This document shows, piece by piece, positions 35,660 through 43,680 of a DNA stretch of 59,148 nucleotides. The stretch lies in contig JAZTWG010000024.1 of NCBI GenBank assembly GCA_045635745.1, forward strand, positions 1 through 59,148, given 5' to 3'. The notes below the pieces were generated by a model. The model saw only the letters and a list, made by a program, of their open reading frames with translations. It had not been told where the DNA came from and searched no databases. The stretch's first letter is position 1, and every line of letters starts with the position of its first letter. A program made the position numbers and the translations under genes. Source of the stretch: SIG78 sp045635745 (GTDB lineage: Bacteria; Verrucomicrobiota; Lentisphaeria; Victivallales; Victivallaceae).

Positions 35660-36637
35660 TCACTTATCACCAATACATGCTTTTGTAATTTTTTCATTAC
35701 CTTTAATTTTATGGAGTTTCCATGTAATACCGCTTTTGGGGAGCATCCAAGATTCGTATTCATAATTAAAATACCCGGAATCTGAAGTTTCTCTTCCCAG
35801 TTCAGGACGAAGAACAAACGGTGTAAATTGCAACTTATATTCACATGGGAATTTGGCGATAAAAGTGAAATTCCTTGTTACATGAGCCATTTCCCATGTT
35901 TGAAACTCCCAAATATTCATTTCATGAACAGATTCTTTTATTACAATCAATCCGTCCTGCATTTTATTTTTTAAATCATAATTTTTGAAATTAATTTTCG
36001 TTTGGGGATCAACATTATCTATTGAAGAAATTTCTTCAATAGTTCCTGCATATTGACTTCCTAAAGGATATTTTATGGAAACAGAATGACTTTTTATTTC
36101 TGCATTTTCCTTGGCAGAGTAGGCAAATTGGACAGATGGCATTGGTGTACTCCCGTTAGATCTGCATACATATGATACTTTGTCAATTACTTTAATTGTG
36201 TCTTGATCAACTATTGAAATTATTAATTCTTGCTTCACATTATCCCGAAAAGGCTCGTTTATTAATGATTCTATAGATTTTTGATAATAACCATAAAACG
36301 AATTGTTCAAATCAAGATTTGCTCCTTTGAATCTGGCTTGATATACCTTGGTTTGAAGCTCTCTTAAGCGATGTTCATCAAGACAATCAAGATATGAATA
36401 TTCCAAAACAATATCTTTAACTCGATCCGCAAAATAATTCTTCCAATCCTTTAGATCTATTAAACATGTAATTATTCCTAAACAAAAAAGAGAACATCCC
36501 AAAGAGGATAGTATTTGCTCTACTAAATTTGCGGGACAATATTCCGCGATACACAATGATAAAGAAATTAATGCAATCCCCAAAAACGCGATTCCATATC
36601 CCCATACTTTAGGTAATATTTTTTGAAATTTTTTCAT
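35660..36637 (-). CDS. two-TM membrane protein with beta-rich cytosolic domain, unknown
   Basis: A 325-residue protein I do not recognise. Two membrane helices lie near the N terminus (about 12-32 and 38-60), followed by a basic linker and a roughly 260-residue soluble region rich in alternating hydrophobic residues (HSVSIKYPLG, NFTFIAKFPCEYKLQF), most likely beta-sheet. ATG 36637 has an AGGTGG ribosome site and is preferred over ATG 36661. Low GC, orphan position and neighbouring TA and REP-like debris suggest accessory DNA. Its shape is like 2-TM beta-rich effectors of nucleotide-signal defence systems, but no cyclase partner is present, so no function is claimed. Confidence 0.7.
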   Translation of the reverse strand: MKKFQKILPKVWGYGIAFLGIALISLSLCIAEYCPANLVEQILSSLGCSLFCLGIITCLIDLKDWKNYFADRVKDIVLEYSYLDCLDEHRLRELQTKVYQARFKGANLDLNNSFYGYYQKSIESLINEPFRDNVKQELIISIVDQDTIKVIDKVSYVCRSNGSTPMPSVQFAYSAKENAEIKSHSVSIKYPLGSQYAGTIEEISSIDNVDPQTKINFKNYDLKNKMQDGLIVIKESVHEMNIWEFQTWEMAHVTRNFTFIAKFPCEYKLQFTPFVLRPELGRETSDSGYFNYEYESWMLPKSGITWKLHKIKGNEKITKACIGDK

Positions 36638-36935
36638 ATTCCACCTGCCATTTATGCACATTTTTATAATGACTACACAACCTTTTTCGGAAAAATCAAT
36701 ATTGTGGTAGTCATGTTAAAGTTTTTTCATCGAATGATAAAGTAATACTTATTTTGTTTTTTTCAAACCATTTCATCAGAAAAAGGCTATCGTTTTTACA
36801 TAATTTAATACATTTATCTTCTATAAAGTATTTAGAAAACTTAGAAAAACAAAAGGATGAGATAGAAAAAATAATGCAAGTTCGCAGAATTAAAAAATGG
36901 TATGTATAGAGTTAAGCAAACTCAACTTTGGGTTT

Positions 36936-36969
36936 GAGGGGGATTTGAGAGCGAACTCTCGTCCCCCTC
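36936..36969. other. strong hairpin in the gap before the GIY-YIG gene
   Basis: GAGGGGG/CCCCCTC outer arms with inner GAGAG/CTCTC around a CGAA tetraloop form a very stable stem. It lies downstream of the GIY-YIG gene on its strand and upstream of the 2-TM gene. The rest of the gap (36638-37057) is AT-rich; a plus-strand stretch ending LEKQKDEIEKIMQVRRIK near 36910 has coding-like character but no start codon. Confidence 0.55.
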
Positions 36970-37057
36970 TGAATCTGTAAAAGTTATAGAAAATGGCAAT
37001 TTTATAGGTTTCGACTTATTTCAAGCGGGTCGGGTGTGCGATAAGAAATGCGTTTTT

Positions 37058-37297
37058 TTAGAAGTGACGCTTGGCGAAGGAGTGACCGGAACCGGTTTTG
37101 AGATAAGTTTCAAATGCGACAGCTTTTTCTTTGGTCTCAAATGCAAAATAGGCTTCTACTTTCCACGGACGGAACTTTGCTGTATGTGGTACTTCTCCGG
37201 CGTTATGTTTGGCAAGGCGGGATTTTAAATCACTTGTACTGCCGATACAACGCTGCTCTGGATGGGAAAGACTGCGTAAAATGTAAGTGTAAAACAT
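37058..37297 (-). CDS. single-domain GIY-YIG endonuclease
   Basis: A 79-residue protein of the UPF0213-like GIY-YIG type: FYTYILRSLSHPEQRCIGSTSD contains the Y-x-Y-I-L...I-G-S-T form of the GIY-YIG motif, then DLKSRLAKHNAGEV with the conserved arginine and TAKFRPWKVEAY, and FETYLKTGSGHSFAKRHF near the end. ATG 37297 is chosen since AAGGATAAACC precedes it; ATG 37315 is an alternative. Such stand-alone nucleases lack a DNA-specificity domain and their job is unknown. Here the gene starts right beside two palindromic repeats (37325-37355, 37429-37456) and a tRNA gene. Confidence 0.87.
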   Translation of the reverse strand: MFYTYILRSLSHPEQRCIGSTSDLKSRLAKHNAGEVPHTAKFRPWKVEAYFAFETKEKAVAFETYLKTGSGHSFAKRHF

Positions 37298-37324
37298 CGG
37301 TTTATCCTTATGCAATGCCGTTCA

Positions 37325-37355
37325 GCCCTCCGTCGCTCTGCGAGCTATGGAGGGC
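37325..37355. repeat. REP-like palindrome 1 next to GIY-YIG gene
   Basis: GCCCTCC (37325-37331) pairs with GGAGGGC (37349-37355) around CGCTCTGCGAGC, which can form an inner stem. It lies 27 nt upstream of the GIY-YIG start codon and shares the plan CCTCC-N2-CGC...GC-TWY-GGAGG with the repeats at 37429 and 58970. Confidence 0.75.
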
Positions 37356-37428
37356 ATCCTTCGCACGCTTCGTTGCACTTCGCTTGTTTTTGCAAGCAAA
37401 AAAAATCTACGGATAGCAAGACTGGCTT

Positions 37429-37456
37429 GCCCTCCGGCGCTAAAGCTATGGAGGGC
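37429..37456. repeat. REP-like palindrome 2 next to GIY-YIG gene
   Basis: GCCCTCC (37429-37435) pairs with GGAGGGC (37450-37456) around CGCTAAAGC; both copies continue with CTATGGAGGGCAT on the right side. Between the two copies lies coding-free DNA with a GCTTG/CAAGC hairpin (37382-37397). Confidence 0.75.
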
Positions 37457-37500
37457 ATGATTTTCCCTGCGAAGCAGTTTTTGTGCCTTTTCAAGGCACG

Positions 37501-37525
37501 AAAAAAGCCGCTTGAAAAGCGGCTT
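37501..37525 (-). terminator. intrinsic terminator of tRNA-Ala
   Basis: AAGCCGCTT/AAGCGGCTT (37505-37513 with 37517-37525) with a 3-nt loop, followed on the minus strand by a T run at 37501-37506. A second hairpin GTGCCTT/AAGGCAC (37483-37499) lies behind it. Confidence 0.85.
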
Positions 37526-37534
37526 GGAAAATCA

Positions 37535-37611
37535 TGGTGGAGAAAAAGGGACTCGAACCCTCGACCCTCACACTGCCAGTGTGATGCTCTAGCCAACTGA
37601 GCTACTTCCCC
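37535..37611 (-). tRNA. tRNA-Ala (anticodon GGC)
   Basis: The minus-strand 77-mer begins GGGGAAGTAGCTCAG and ends with an encoded CCA. D arm, anticodon arm (TCACA-CTGGCAG-TGTGA, anticodon GGC) and T arm (GAGGG-TTCGAGT-CCCTT) all fold. The acceptor stem has a G3-T70 pair and A73, the identity elements of alanine tRNA, so the assignment is strong. It reads GCC codons. Confidence 0.95.
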
Positions 37612-37832
37612 AGCTTTCGTTGTGCTATTAAGTTACACCTTTTCAGACAAAATGCAAATTTTTTTTGCTCATTTTTTTGATTTTTTTTGTTTTTTTGCCA
37701 TAAACCCCGTATTTTTACGCAAATAATGTGTTTTTCTATCCGTTTGTTATTAAAATCCCCATTCGCACGGCAACTTTTGTTTGGTACACATTCAGCTACC
37801 GCATCATCTTTTTTTCCGGAAACTAAAATACA

Positions 37833-38144
37833 TCATTCAGCATTTGCCTGATCTCGATGCAGATAATTATGCAGAATATGTTTTATCAGCGCTTTACAGA
37901 TCCATGTGATGAATAATGTCTCATTCTTGTATTCATGCAATTTTTCCACCGACTGCTGCCAGATTTGTTTTACCGCCTTTTCCGCATTATCCGGAGAACC
38001 CAGCATTATCAGCGCTGTCTGATAAAGCCGATGCTGATAACGGTCTCGTATCTCCTGCAGCGCATACTCGTCTCCATTACGGACCATCTCTACCAATTCG
38101 ATGTCGCTGCATGTAAAATAATTTTCATCAGATACACAATCCAT
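37833..38144 (-). CDS. sigma-70 region 2-like small protein
   Basis: A 103-residue protein that aligns with region 2 of ECF-type sigma factors: SDIELVEMVRNGDEYALQEI, RYQHRLYQTALIMLG, then KAVKQIWQQSVEKLHEY and FITWICKALIKHIL. Region 4, needed for -35 recognition, is absent: the frame ends soon after region 2 and no region 4 is seen in the downstream DNA. A strong GAAAGGAG ribosome site shows it is translated. It could be a truncated sigma factor, or a small protein that competes for core polymerase or an anti-sigma factor. Confidence 0.75.
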   Translation of the reverse strand: MDCVSDENYFTCSDIELVEMVRNGDEYALQEIRDRYQHRLYQTALIMLGSPDNAEKAVKQIWQQSVEKLHEYKNETLFITWICKALIKHILHNYLHRDQANAE

Positions 38145-38566
38145 TTTACACTCCTTTCAATTGCTGTATCCAGTTTCCGACCTTTAAAAAAAATAGTATC
38201 CATAATATTAAGACAATTTTTGTAAGTTTTTTGTTCCCTGAAAAAGGCTTGTCGGACAAAAAAAATTCCATTTTTTTAATTTCGCCCGCTTTTTGCCGCA
38301 TTTTATCGACAATATGCAGAGCATCAAGTTTTCGGCATGTGTAAATTCTGACAGTAATCTTTTCCGGAAAACAAGTGATTTTTTCTGCCGGCAGCGGTCA
38401 GCGGTATCGCATAGAGAGCATTACTGAAAGGCGATCTATGACATCAGAGAATTTCCCAATAAGAAATTTTACTTTATCAACAATATTAAATTTGTATTCA
38501 ACTGGCGGGTATATTATATTTATAAGCAGAAAATATTACTTGCAATTATATTTCTTAATAAGAAAC
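38145..38566. other. divergent intergenic region with IclR promoter
   Basis: No gene is supported here. On the plus strand TTGTAT (38492-38497), a 17-bp spacer and TATATT (38515-38520) form a good promoter 47 nt before ATG 38567. An upstream in-frame ATG (38438) with an AAAGGCG site would add a 43-residue non-family extension and overlaps this promoter, so it was not chosen. Confidence 0.55.
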
Positions 38567-39334
38567 ATGAAAGTTCTGCCGAAAATTGTTCAGATTCTGG
38601 AGCTTTTTTCCAACGGTGACACGCTGCCTTTTGCCGAAATCGTGGAGCGTACCGGTCTGACCCGCAGCAATGCGGCACATATATTGAGCGCATTATGCGA
38701 AAATCAACTGCTGGCGAAAAGTTCTTTCGGACACTACTGCATAGGCAAAAAACTCTATGAGCTCGCCGGCGGCACATACCGGCAGAATATACTCAGCATG
38801 CTTGTCCAGCGCTGTGCCGACCGGATCGCCTCGGAACTGGGCGAACTGGGTGTAGTGGCAGCCTGTTGGAAAAACCGGCGGATGACTCTGGCTAAGGTCC
38901 AGCCGAAAAGTATGGTGCAGTTGAGCATTGCCGATCACTGGTTTGAAAAATCCGGCTGGTACCGCTTGAGTTCCGGCCGTCTGCTGCTTGCACTGCAGAG
39001 CGATCATGTGATCCATGCGGTTATTGATAGTGTGGGCCTGCCTTCGCCGGCGGAATGGCCGGAAGCATTTACCAAAGATAAATTGCTGGATCAGCTTGCC
39101 ATTATCCGCAAAAAGCGTTTTGTGGCGGTCATGCGCGAAAACAACCACCTGACCAGTCTGGCCGTACCGGTAAAAGATGCGGCGGGGCACGACACGCTGT
39201 GTTTGGGAACTGTTTATATGACCGGCAGACATGCGGAGGATAAAATAAGGCAGGATATAAGCAAAATAGCTGATGAGTTACACGAACAACTTTGTCTTCA
39301 TAACATATCCATACAGGATATAAGCAAATTATAA
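38567..39334 (+). CDS. IclR-family transcriptional regulator
   Basis: A 255-residue regulator: N-terminal winged helix (about 1-65; LPFAEIVERTGLTRSNAAHILSAL is the recognition helix-turn-helix) and C-terminal IclR effector domain (about 70-250; GRLLLALQSD, RENNHLTSLAVPV). IclR proteins usually repress or activate neighbouring catabolic genes in response to a small metabolite. The SIS-domain gene follows at 15 nt, which suggests joint transcription and that its sugar phosphate may be the signal. Start chosen by promoter position and family length; the ribosome site is weak. Confidence 0.88.
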   Translation: MKVLPKIVQILELFSNGDTLPFAEIVERTGLTRSNAAHILSALCENQLLAKSSFGHYCIGKKLYELAGGTYRQNILSMLVQRCADRIASELGELGVVAACWKNRRMTLAKVQPKSMVQLSIADHWFEKSGWYRLSSGRLLLALQSDHVIHAVIDSVGLPSPAEWPEAFTKDKLLDQLAIIRKKRFVAVMRENNHLTSLAVPVKDAAGHDTLCLGTVYMTGRHAEDKIRQDISKIADELHEQLCLHNISIQDISKL

Positions 39335-39349
39335 CAACGGAGGTTTATT

Positions 39350-40108
39350 ATGACCAAGATGATGGAAGAATACAATGCCATCGTAACTGCCGCCATGAGC
39401 GACATCATGCGCGACGAAGAAGAAGCCATTCTCAAGGCAGCCGATCTGCTTTCGGACAAAGTTATCGAAGGCCGTCTGGTCAACATCTACGGTGCCGGCG
39501 GACACTCCGCCATTGCCGCTATGGAAATTTTCTGGCGTGCCGGTGGTATCGCCCAGGTAAATGCCATGTTCCCGACCGGAACAAATATCGTTTCGGCCAA
39601 CCCCACCACCGCCAAACTTGAAGGTTATGCTCCGTACATTCTGAACTTCTATGATGTTTATAAAGACGACGTTCTTATTCTGGTGAATTTCTACGGTTTG
39701 AATATCACCGCAGTCGATGTGGCGATCGAAGCCCAGAAGCGCGGCGTAAAACTTATCACCGTCAATGCCCACAAATTCGCCCAGAAAGTACCCAAGAACT
39801 TCATCTGGCGCCACTCCAGCAAGCAGAATATCAATGACTTTGCCGATATTGCCATTGATAACCATGTGCCCTACCCCGATGCAGTGCTTGACTGCGAAGG
39901 CATTGAAGAAAAAATCACCCCCACCGCCACGATCCTGACCTGCTACACGCTGAATCTGATCATGAGCGAAACCATACGTCTGATCAAAGCCAAAGGCGGC
40001 ACTCCGGAGATCTGGGTCAGCAACAACATCCCCGGCTGCGACGAGCATAACAAGCCGATCCACGATAAATACCGCAAACGCATCCACCACCTCTATCCGG
40101 TGTGGTAA
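39350..40108 (+). CDS. SIS-domain sugar-phosphate-binding protein
   Basis: A 252-residue cytosolic protein with a SIS domain. VNIYGAGGHSAIAAMEIFWRAGG is the phosphosugar-binding glycine/serine loop, followed by DDVLILVNFYGLNITAVDVA, the second SIS segment. It resembles the SIS proteins annotated as sugar isomerase domain-containing, often beside GntR, RpiR or IclR regulators, and may isomerise or deaminate a sugar phosphate or sense it. GGAGGTTTATT provides a strong ribosome site. It is closed by a clear terminator. Confidence 0.85.
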   Translation: MTKMMEEYNAIVTAAMSDIMRDEEEAILKAADLLSDKVIEGRLVNIYGAGGHSAIAAMEIFWRAGGIAQVNAMFPTGTNIVSANPTTAKLEGYAPYILNFYDVYKDDVLILVNFYGLNITAVDVAIEAQKRGVKLITVNAHKFAQKVPKNFIWRHSSKQNINDFADIAIDNHVPYPDAVLDCEGIEEKITPTATILTCYTLNLIMSETIRLIKAKGGTPEIWVSNNIPGCDEHNKPIHDKYRKRIHHLYPVW

Positions 40109-40130
40109 GTTTTACGATATTATTTGCTTC

Positions 40131-40163
40131 AAGCCGTTTGCATTGCGCAAACGGCTTTTTTTA
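40131..40163 (+). terminator. intrinsic terminator after the SIS gene
   Basis: AAGCCGTTTGC (40131-40141) and GCAAACGGCTT (40147-40157) with a 5-nt loop, followed by a run of seven T. Confidence 0.9.
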
Positions 40164-40224
40164 TTATCTGAACGCTTTGCGGTACTGCAGCATGGATAAA
40201 TTCGGCTATTTTACGCTTAAAATA

Positions 40225-40253
40225 TTGGTCTTCATCATATTGTGTGATATATT
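40225..40253 (+). promoter_or_regulatory. promoter of the O-acetylation genes
   Basis: TTGGTC (40225-40230), 17-bp spacer, TATATT (40248-40253), about 70 nt before ATG 40324. Confidence 0.6.
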
Positions 40254-40323
40254 ATAAAACAGTTTCAATATTTTTGAAGCATTTTCATAAGCATTTATTC
40301 AAATATTATCTGCGGGATAGATA

Positions 40324-41445
40324 ATGGATTATCTGAAAAAAATACTCTGCCGGATTTTTAATACCGGAATGAACGGGCGCATCTGGGGGGTTGCGGTTGC
40401 GGCAATATCGCTGACGATCGTGCTGGGTGCCGCCTTGCTGGCTTTTACTGTTGACCCACACTACCGTTATCGTATGCCGTTTTTTTACGATACGGTTTAT
40501 TACGAGATCTACGCTACGGCGCCGCAACTGTTGAAGTCGGAAGATTACGACCTTTTTATGCTGGGAACCTCCATGACCCGCAACTTTTTTATTGAAGACA
40601 TCGATAAAGAATTCAACTGCCGCGCAATCAAATTCGCCGCTTCCGGCGGCACGATGATCGATTTGAAAAAATTCTTTGATACCGCGCTGGCGGCCAAAGG
40701 CGGAAAACTCAAACGGGTGATCCTTTCGCTGGATATATACCCATTGAACAAAAAAGATCCGCATTGGAAAGAATTTGAGTATATGTACCGGCAGGATCAC
40801 CGGGAAGATTACCGTTATCTATTCTCGCGCCAGACCTTTTCCAGCATGTTTTATCTGATCAAGCGGAAAACCAGCCCCAAACGCCAGCGGCCGTATCAAT
40901 CGATCCGCAACCGCATGTTTGCCACCGAATATCCCGGCAAACCTTACGGGCTGCGGGCGGTCATGCGCGACGCGTGCAAAAATGCAAGGATCCACCATAC
41001 GCAGACACCGTATTCGCCGGCCAATCACCTGAAAAATCTGCATGAAGAATTACTGCCGATGTTTGATAAAAATCCGGATATCGAATTTACCGTATACCTG
41101 CCGCCCTACCACATATACACCTATTGTCAGAGCGAGCAATTCAAGGAAGCCGATGCGCTTATCAAACAGCGTACTGCGGTCATGAAAGAGCTTATCAAGC
41201 GGAAAAATGTGACATTATCGGATTTTCAAGCCGATCGGAAATATGTGCTTACACATGAGTTTTTCAGCGATGTGCAGCATTTCAGCAACGCAGCCGCCAA
41301 ACAGCTGCTTGCTGATCTGCGTTCCGGACGGCGCCGGATAAAAACGCTCCGCGAAATTGAAGAAAACGAAAAGTCTCTGCGTATGATCATTGCTGAAAAT
41401 ATGCCTGTTTATTATAAACATCTTGCAGAATTCGGAGGGAAATAA
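40324..41445 (+). CDS. SGNH-like O-acetyltransferase partner (AlgJ/DltD-like role)
   Basis: A 373-residue protein with one N-terminal membrane helix (about 20-42) and an exported domain. DLFMLGTSMTRNFF is a GxSM-type serine motif (around residue 82), and FSDVQHFSNAAAKQLL near the end has the D-x-x-H pair of SGNH-like enzymes. It lies 3 nt before an MBOAT gene, the standard pairing in which the MBOAT passes an acetyl group over the membrane and the SGNH-like partner puts it on a polysaccharide. I infer this partner role from the pairing; primary sequence similarity to AlgJ or DltD was not tested. Confidence 0.75.
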   Translation: MDYLKKILCRIFNTGMNGRIWGVAVAAISLTIVLGAALLAFTVDPHYRYRMPFFYDTVYYEIYATAPQLLKSEDYDLFMLGTSMTRNFFIEDIDKEFNCRAIKFAASGGTMIDLKKFFDTALAAKGGKLKRVILSLDIYPLNKKDPHWKEFEYMYRQDHREDYRYLFSRQTFSSMFYLIKRKTSPKRQRPYQSIRNRMFATEYPGKPYGLRAVMRDACKNARIHHTQTPYSPANHLKNLHEELLPMFDKNPDIEFTVYLPPYHIYTYCQSEQFKEADALIKQRTAVMKELIKRKNVTLSDFQADRKYVLTHEFFSDVQHFSNAAAKQLLADLRSGRRRIKTLREIEENEKSLRMIIAENMPVYYKHLAEFGGK

Positions 41446-41448
41446 ATC

Positions 41449-42819
41449 ATGCTTTTCCCCACTTTCACTTTTATACTGGGTTTTCTGCCGCTGACTGTTA
41501 TCGTATACTTTCTGCTGGCGGCAAAATACCGGCAGTTGGCACAGATCTGGCTGATTGCAGCATCATTTGTCTTTTACTCGTGGTTCAACTGGAGTTATGC
41601 TTTTATTCTGGCATTTTCCATTCTTGCCAACTGGTGTTTTGCCCAATGGCTGATAAAAAAGCCCTCACGCATGATATTGACAATCGGAATAATCATCAAC
41701 GTATTGCTGTTGGGGTATTTCAAGTACTATGACTTTTTTGTGGAAAACCTTAATGCAGTCTTCGGAACGTCTCTGCTCTTGAAACACATACTGCTGCCGC
41801 TGGGGATAAGCTTTTTTACTTTCCAGCAGATATCGTTCCTGCAACTGGTTTATTCGCAGCAGCTTGCAATGCGTTATACCTTTACAGAATATGCGCTTTT
41901 TGTCTGCTTTTTTCCACAGCTTATCGCGGGACCTATCGTCTTGCCGGACGAAATGATGAGCCAGTTTGCACTGCCGGAAAACAGCAAATTCAATTACGAC
42001 AACTTTGCCCGCGGATTGTACACCTTTGCACTGGGGCTGGGCAAAAAGATACTGCTGGCTGATTTCTTTGCCGAAATTGCCGACAGCGGCTTTGCTGCAG
42101 GCGGCGGCACGTTTGCTGAAAGCTGGCAGACAGCATTGGCATATACGTTCCAGATATACTTTGACTTCAGCGGCTATTGCGATATGGCCGTAGGTATCGG
42201 TTGTATGTTCAATATCATTCTGCCGGAAAACTTCCATGCTCCGTACCGGGCGGACAACATCAGCGATTTCTGGCGGCGCTGGCACATTACGCTGGGGCGC
42301 TTTCTCATGAGCAGTATTTATATACCGCTGGGAGGAAACCGCTGCGGAAAAATACGCACCTGCTGCAATTTGATGCTGACATTTTTCATCAGCGGCTTGT
42401 GGCACGGAGCGAGCTGGCTTTTTGTGCTGTGGGGACTGCTGCACGGCATGGCGCTGGTACTGCACCGTATCTGGAGTAAATTTTTGAATTTGCGTATGCC
42501 GATATTCCCGGCGCGGCTGTTGACATTTTTCTTTGTACTGATTGCCTGGGTATTGTTCCGGGCAGAAAATCTCCAACAGGCTCAAGCACTCTACCGCGGC
42601 ATGTTTGCGCCGGAAGCGTGGGGGAGATTTGATCTCTCGCCCCGTAATACAGTACTGTTTGCAGCAGCACTGCTGCTGGTACTTGCCGGAGTGCCGGCTT
42701 ATGAATTGTCGAGAAAATTCAAACCGACTTATCTTAATGCAGTTATAGCAATTACGCTGCTGGTGGTATCAATGTTCTTCTTTGTTAAAGTATCGCCTTT
42801 CATCTACTTTAACTTCTAA
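41449..42819 (+). CDS. MBOAT-family O-acyltransferase (AlgI-like)
   Basis: A 456-residue membrane-bound O-acyltransferase with about ten to twelve helices. Diagnostic segments are LPLGISFFTFQQISFL, FFPQLIAGPIVLPDEM, NISDFWRRWHITLGRFL and the catalytic histidine in FISGLWHGASWLF. It transfers acyl groups, usually acetyl, from the cytosol to an exported polysaccharide with the help of an SGNH-like partner, which is the gene just before it. The target may be the glycan made by the 6.4-19.3 kb cluster, but the distance leaves that open. Confidence 0.92.
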   Translation: MLFPTFTFILGFLPLTVIVYFLLAAKYRQLAQIWLIAASFVFYSWFNWSYAFILAFSILANWCFAQWLIKKPSRMILTIGIIINVLLLGYFKYYDFFVENLNAVFGTSLLLKHILLPLGISFFTFQQISFLQLVYSQQLAMRYTFTEYALFVCFFPQLIAGPIVLPDEMMSQFALPENSKFNYDNFARGLYTFALGLGKKILLADFFAEIADSGFAAGGGTFAESWQTALAYTFQIYFDFSGYCDMAVGIGCMFNIILPENFHAPYRADNISDFWRRWHITLGRFLMSSIYIPLGGNRCGKIRTCCNLMLTFFISGLWHGASWLFVLWGLLHGMALVLHRIWSKFLNLRMPIFPARLLTFFFVLIAWVLFRAENLQQAQALYRGMFAPEAWGRFDLSPRNTVLFAAALLLVLAGVPAYELSRKFKPTYLNAVIAITLLVVSMFFFVKVSPFIYFNF

Positions 42820-42836
42820 ATTCCGGGGTATTTATT

Positions 42837-43595
42837 ATGGGTTTCAGCTGGGATAAATTTCAAGTTCCTGACAACTATGAACTTTTTGAACACATCGTTT
42901 ATGGCGATGATCCGGAAAGTCAATTCATCAATCTTGCCATTCCCCGCGGTAAAGTTGACTTCCCCACCCTGATCTGGTTTCACGGCGGCGGTATGAGCGA
43001 AATACTTTGCGACAGCAACCCGGCTATGTGGGATGGCACTTTTGCCGTGGCCGCGGTACGTTACCGTATGGCACCGGCTCATCTGCCCCCGGCTCAATAT
43101 GCAGATACAGCAGCGGCAATTGCGTTTATTTACCGGCATATCGAAGAATATTACGGCAATAAAAACAAGCTTATTCCGGGCGGACTTTCAGCCGGGGCCA
43201 ACCTGGCGGCGCTGACTGTTTTCGATCCCAGATGGCTGGCACCATATGATTTGAGCTGTAAAAACTTTATGGCAATTCTGCTGGTCAGTGGTCAGATGAC
43301 CACCCATTTTTATGTAAAAGAACTCTTGAAATATCCCGGTCATACGCTTCAGCCGGTAATCGACGAACTGGCACCGCTCAATTATCTGCACAGCGACTTG
43401 CCGCCGATGCTTCTGATCGTGGGCGAAAGGGATATGCCAGGCAGAAAATATGAAAATCTGATGATGTGCGATCTGCTGCAATGTATGGGACATAAGGATG
43501 TATCGGTGCATATCTGTCAGGGGATGAATCACGGAGAACATCTGGTAGTAAAAAAACCGATATTGGAGTTCCTGCACCGGGTGACCGGAGAGTAA
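42837..43595 (+). CDS. alpha/beta hydrolase (HSL-like esterase)
   Basis: A 252-residue esterase of the alpha/beta hydrolase type. WFHGGGMSE is the oxyanion-hole HGGG motif, PGGLSAGANLAAL the nucleophile elbow (GLSAG), LIVGERDMPG the acid position and GMNHGEHLV the histidine. There is no signal peptide, so it is cytosolic. It follows the MBOAT gene after 17 nt and may be in the same transcript; a deacetylase role in the same acetyl metabolism is possible but not shown. Confidence 0.85.
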   Translation: MGFSWDKFQVPDNYELFEHIVYGDDPESQFINLAIPRGKVDFPTLIWFHGGGMSEILCDSNPAMWDGTFAVAAVRYRMAPAHLPPAQYADTAAAIAFIYRHIEEYYGNKNKLIPGGLSAGANLAALTVFDPRWLAPYDLSCKNFMAILLVSGQMTTHFYVKELLKYPGHTLQPVIDELAPLNYLHSDLPPMLLIVGERDMPGRKYENLMMCDLLQCMGHKDVSVHICQGMNHGEHLVVKKPILEFLHRVTGE

Positions 43596-43680
43596 ACAAC
43601 CGGCTTTGGAATAATCCGCAGCCATGTTATATTATAAATTGTACATTAAGTAATCAATAACTGAAAAGGAATGAATTATT

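Noticed and set aside
35660..36637. 2-TM beta-rich protein as effector of a CBASS-like defence system
   Set aside because: The shape fits, but no nucleotide cyclase, E1/E2/JAB or other partner gene lies next to it, and no family motif was recognised.
37382..37397. GCTTG/CAAGC hairpin with A run as a plus-strand terminator
   Set aside because: The T run lies on the wrong side for the minus strand and an A run follows on the plus strand, so it cannot work as a standard terminator.
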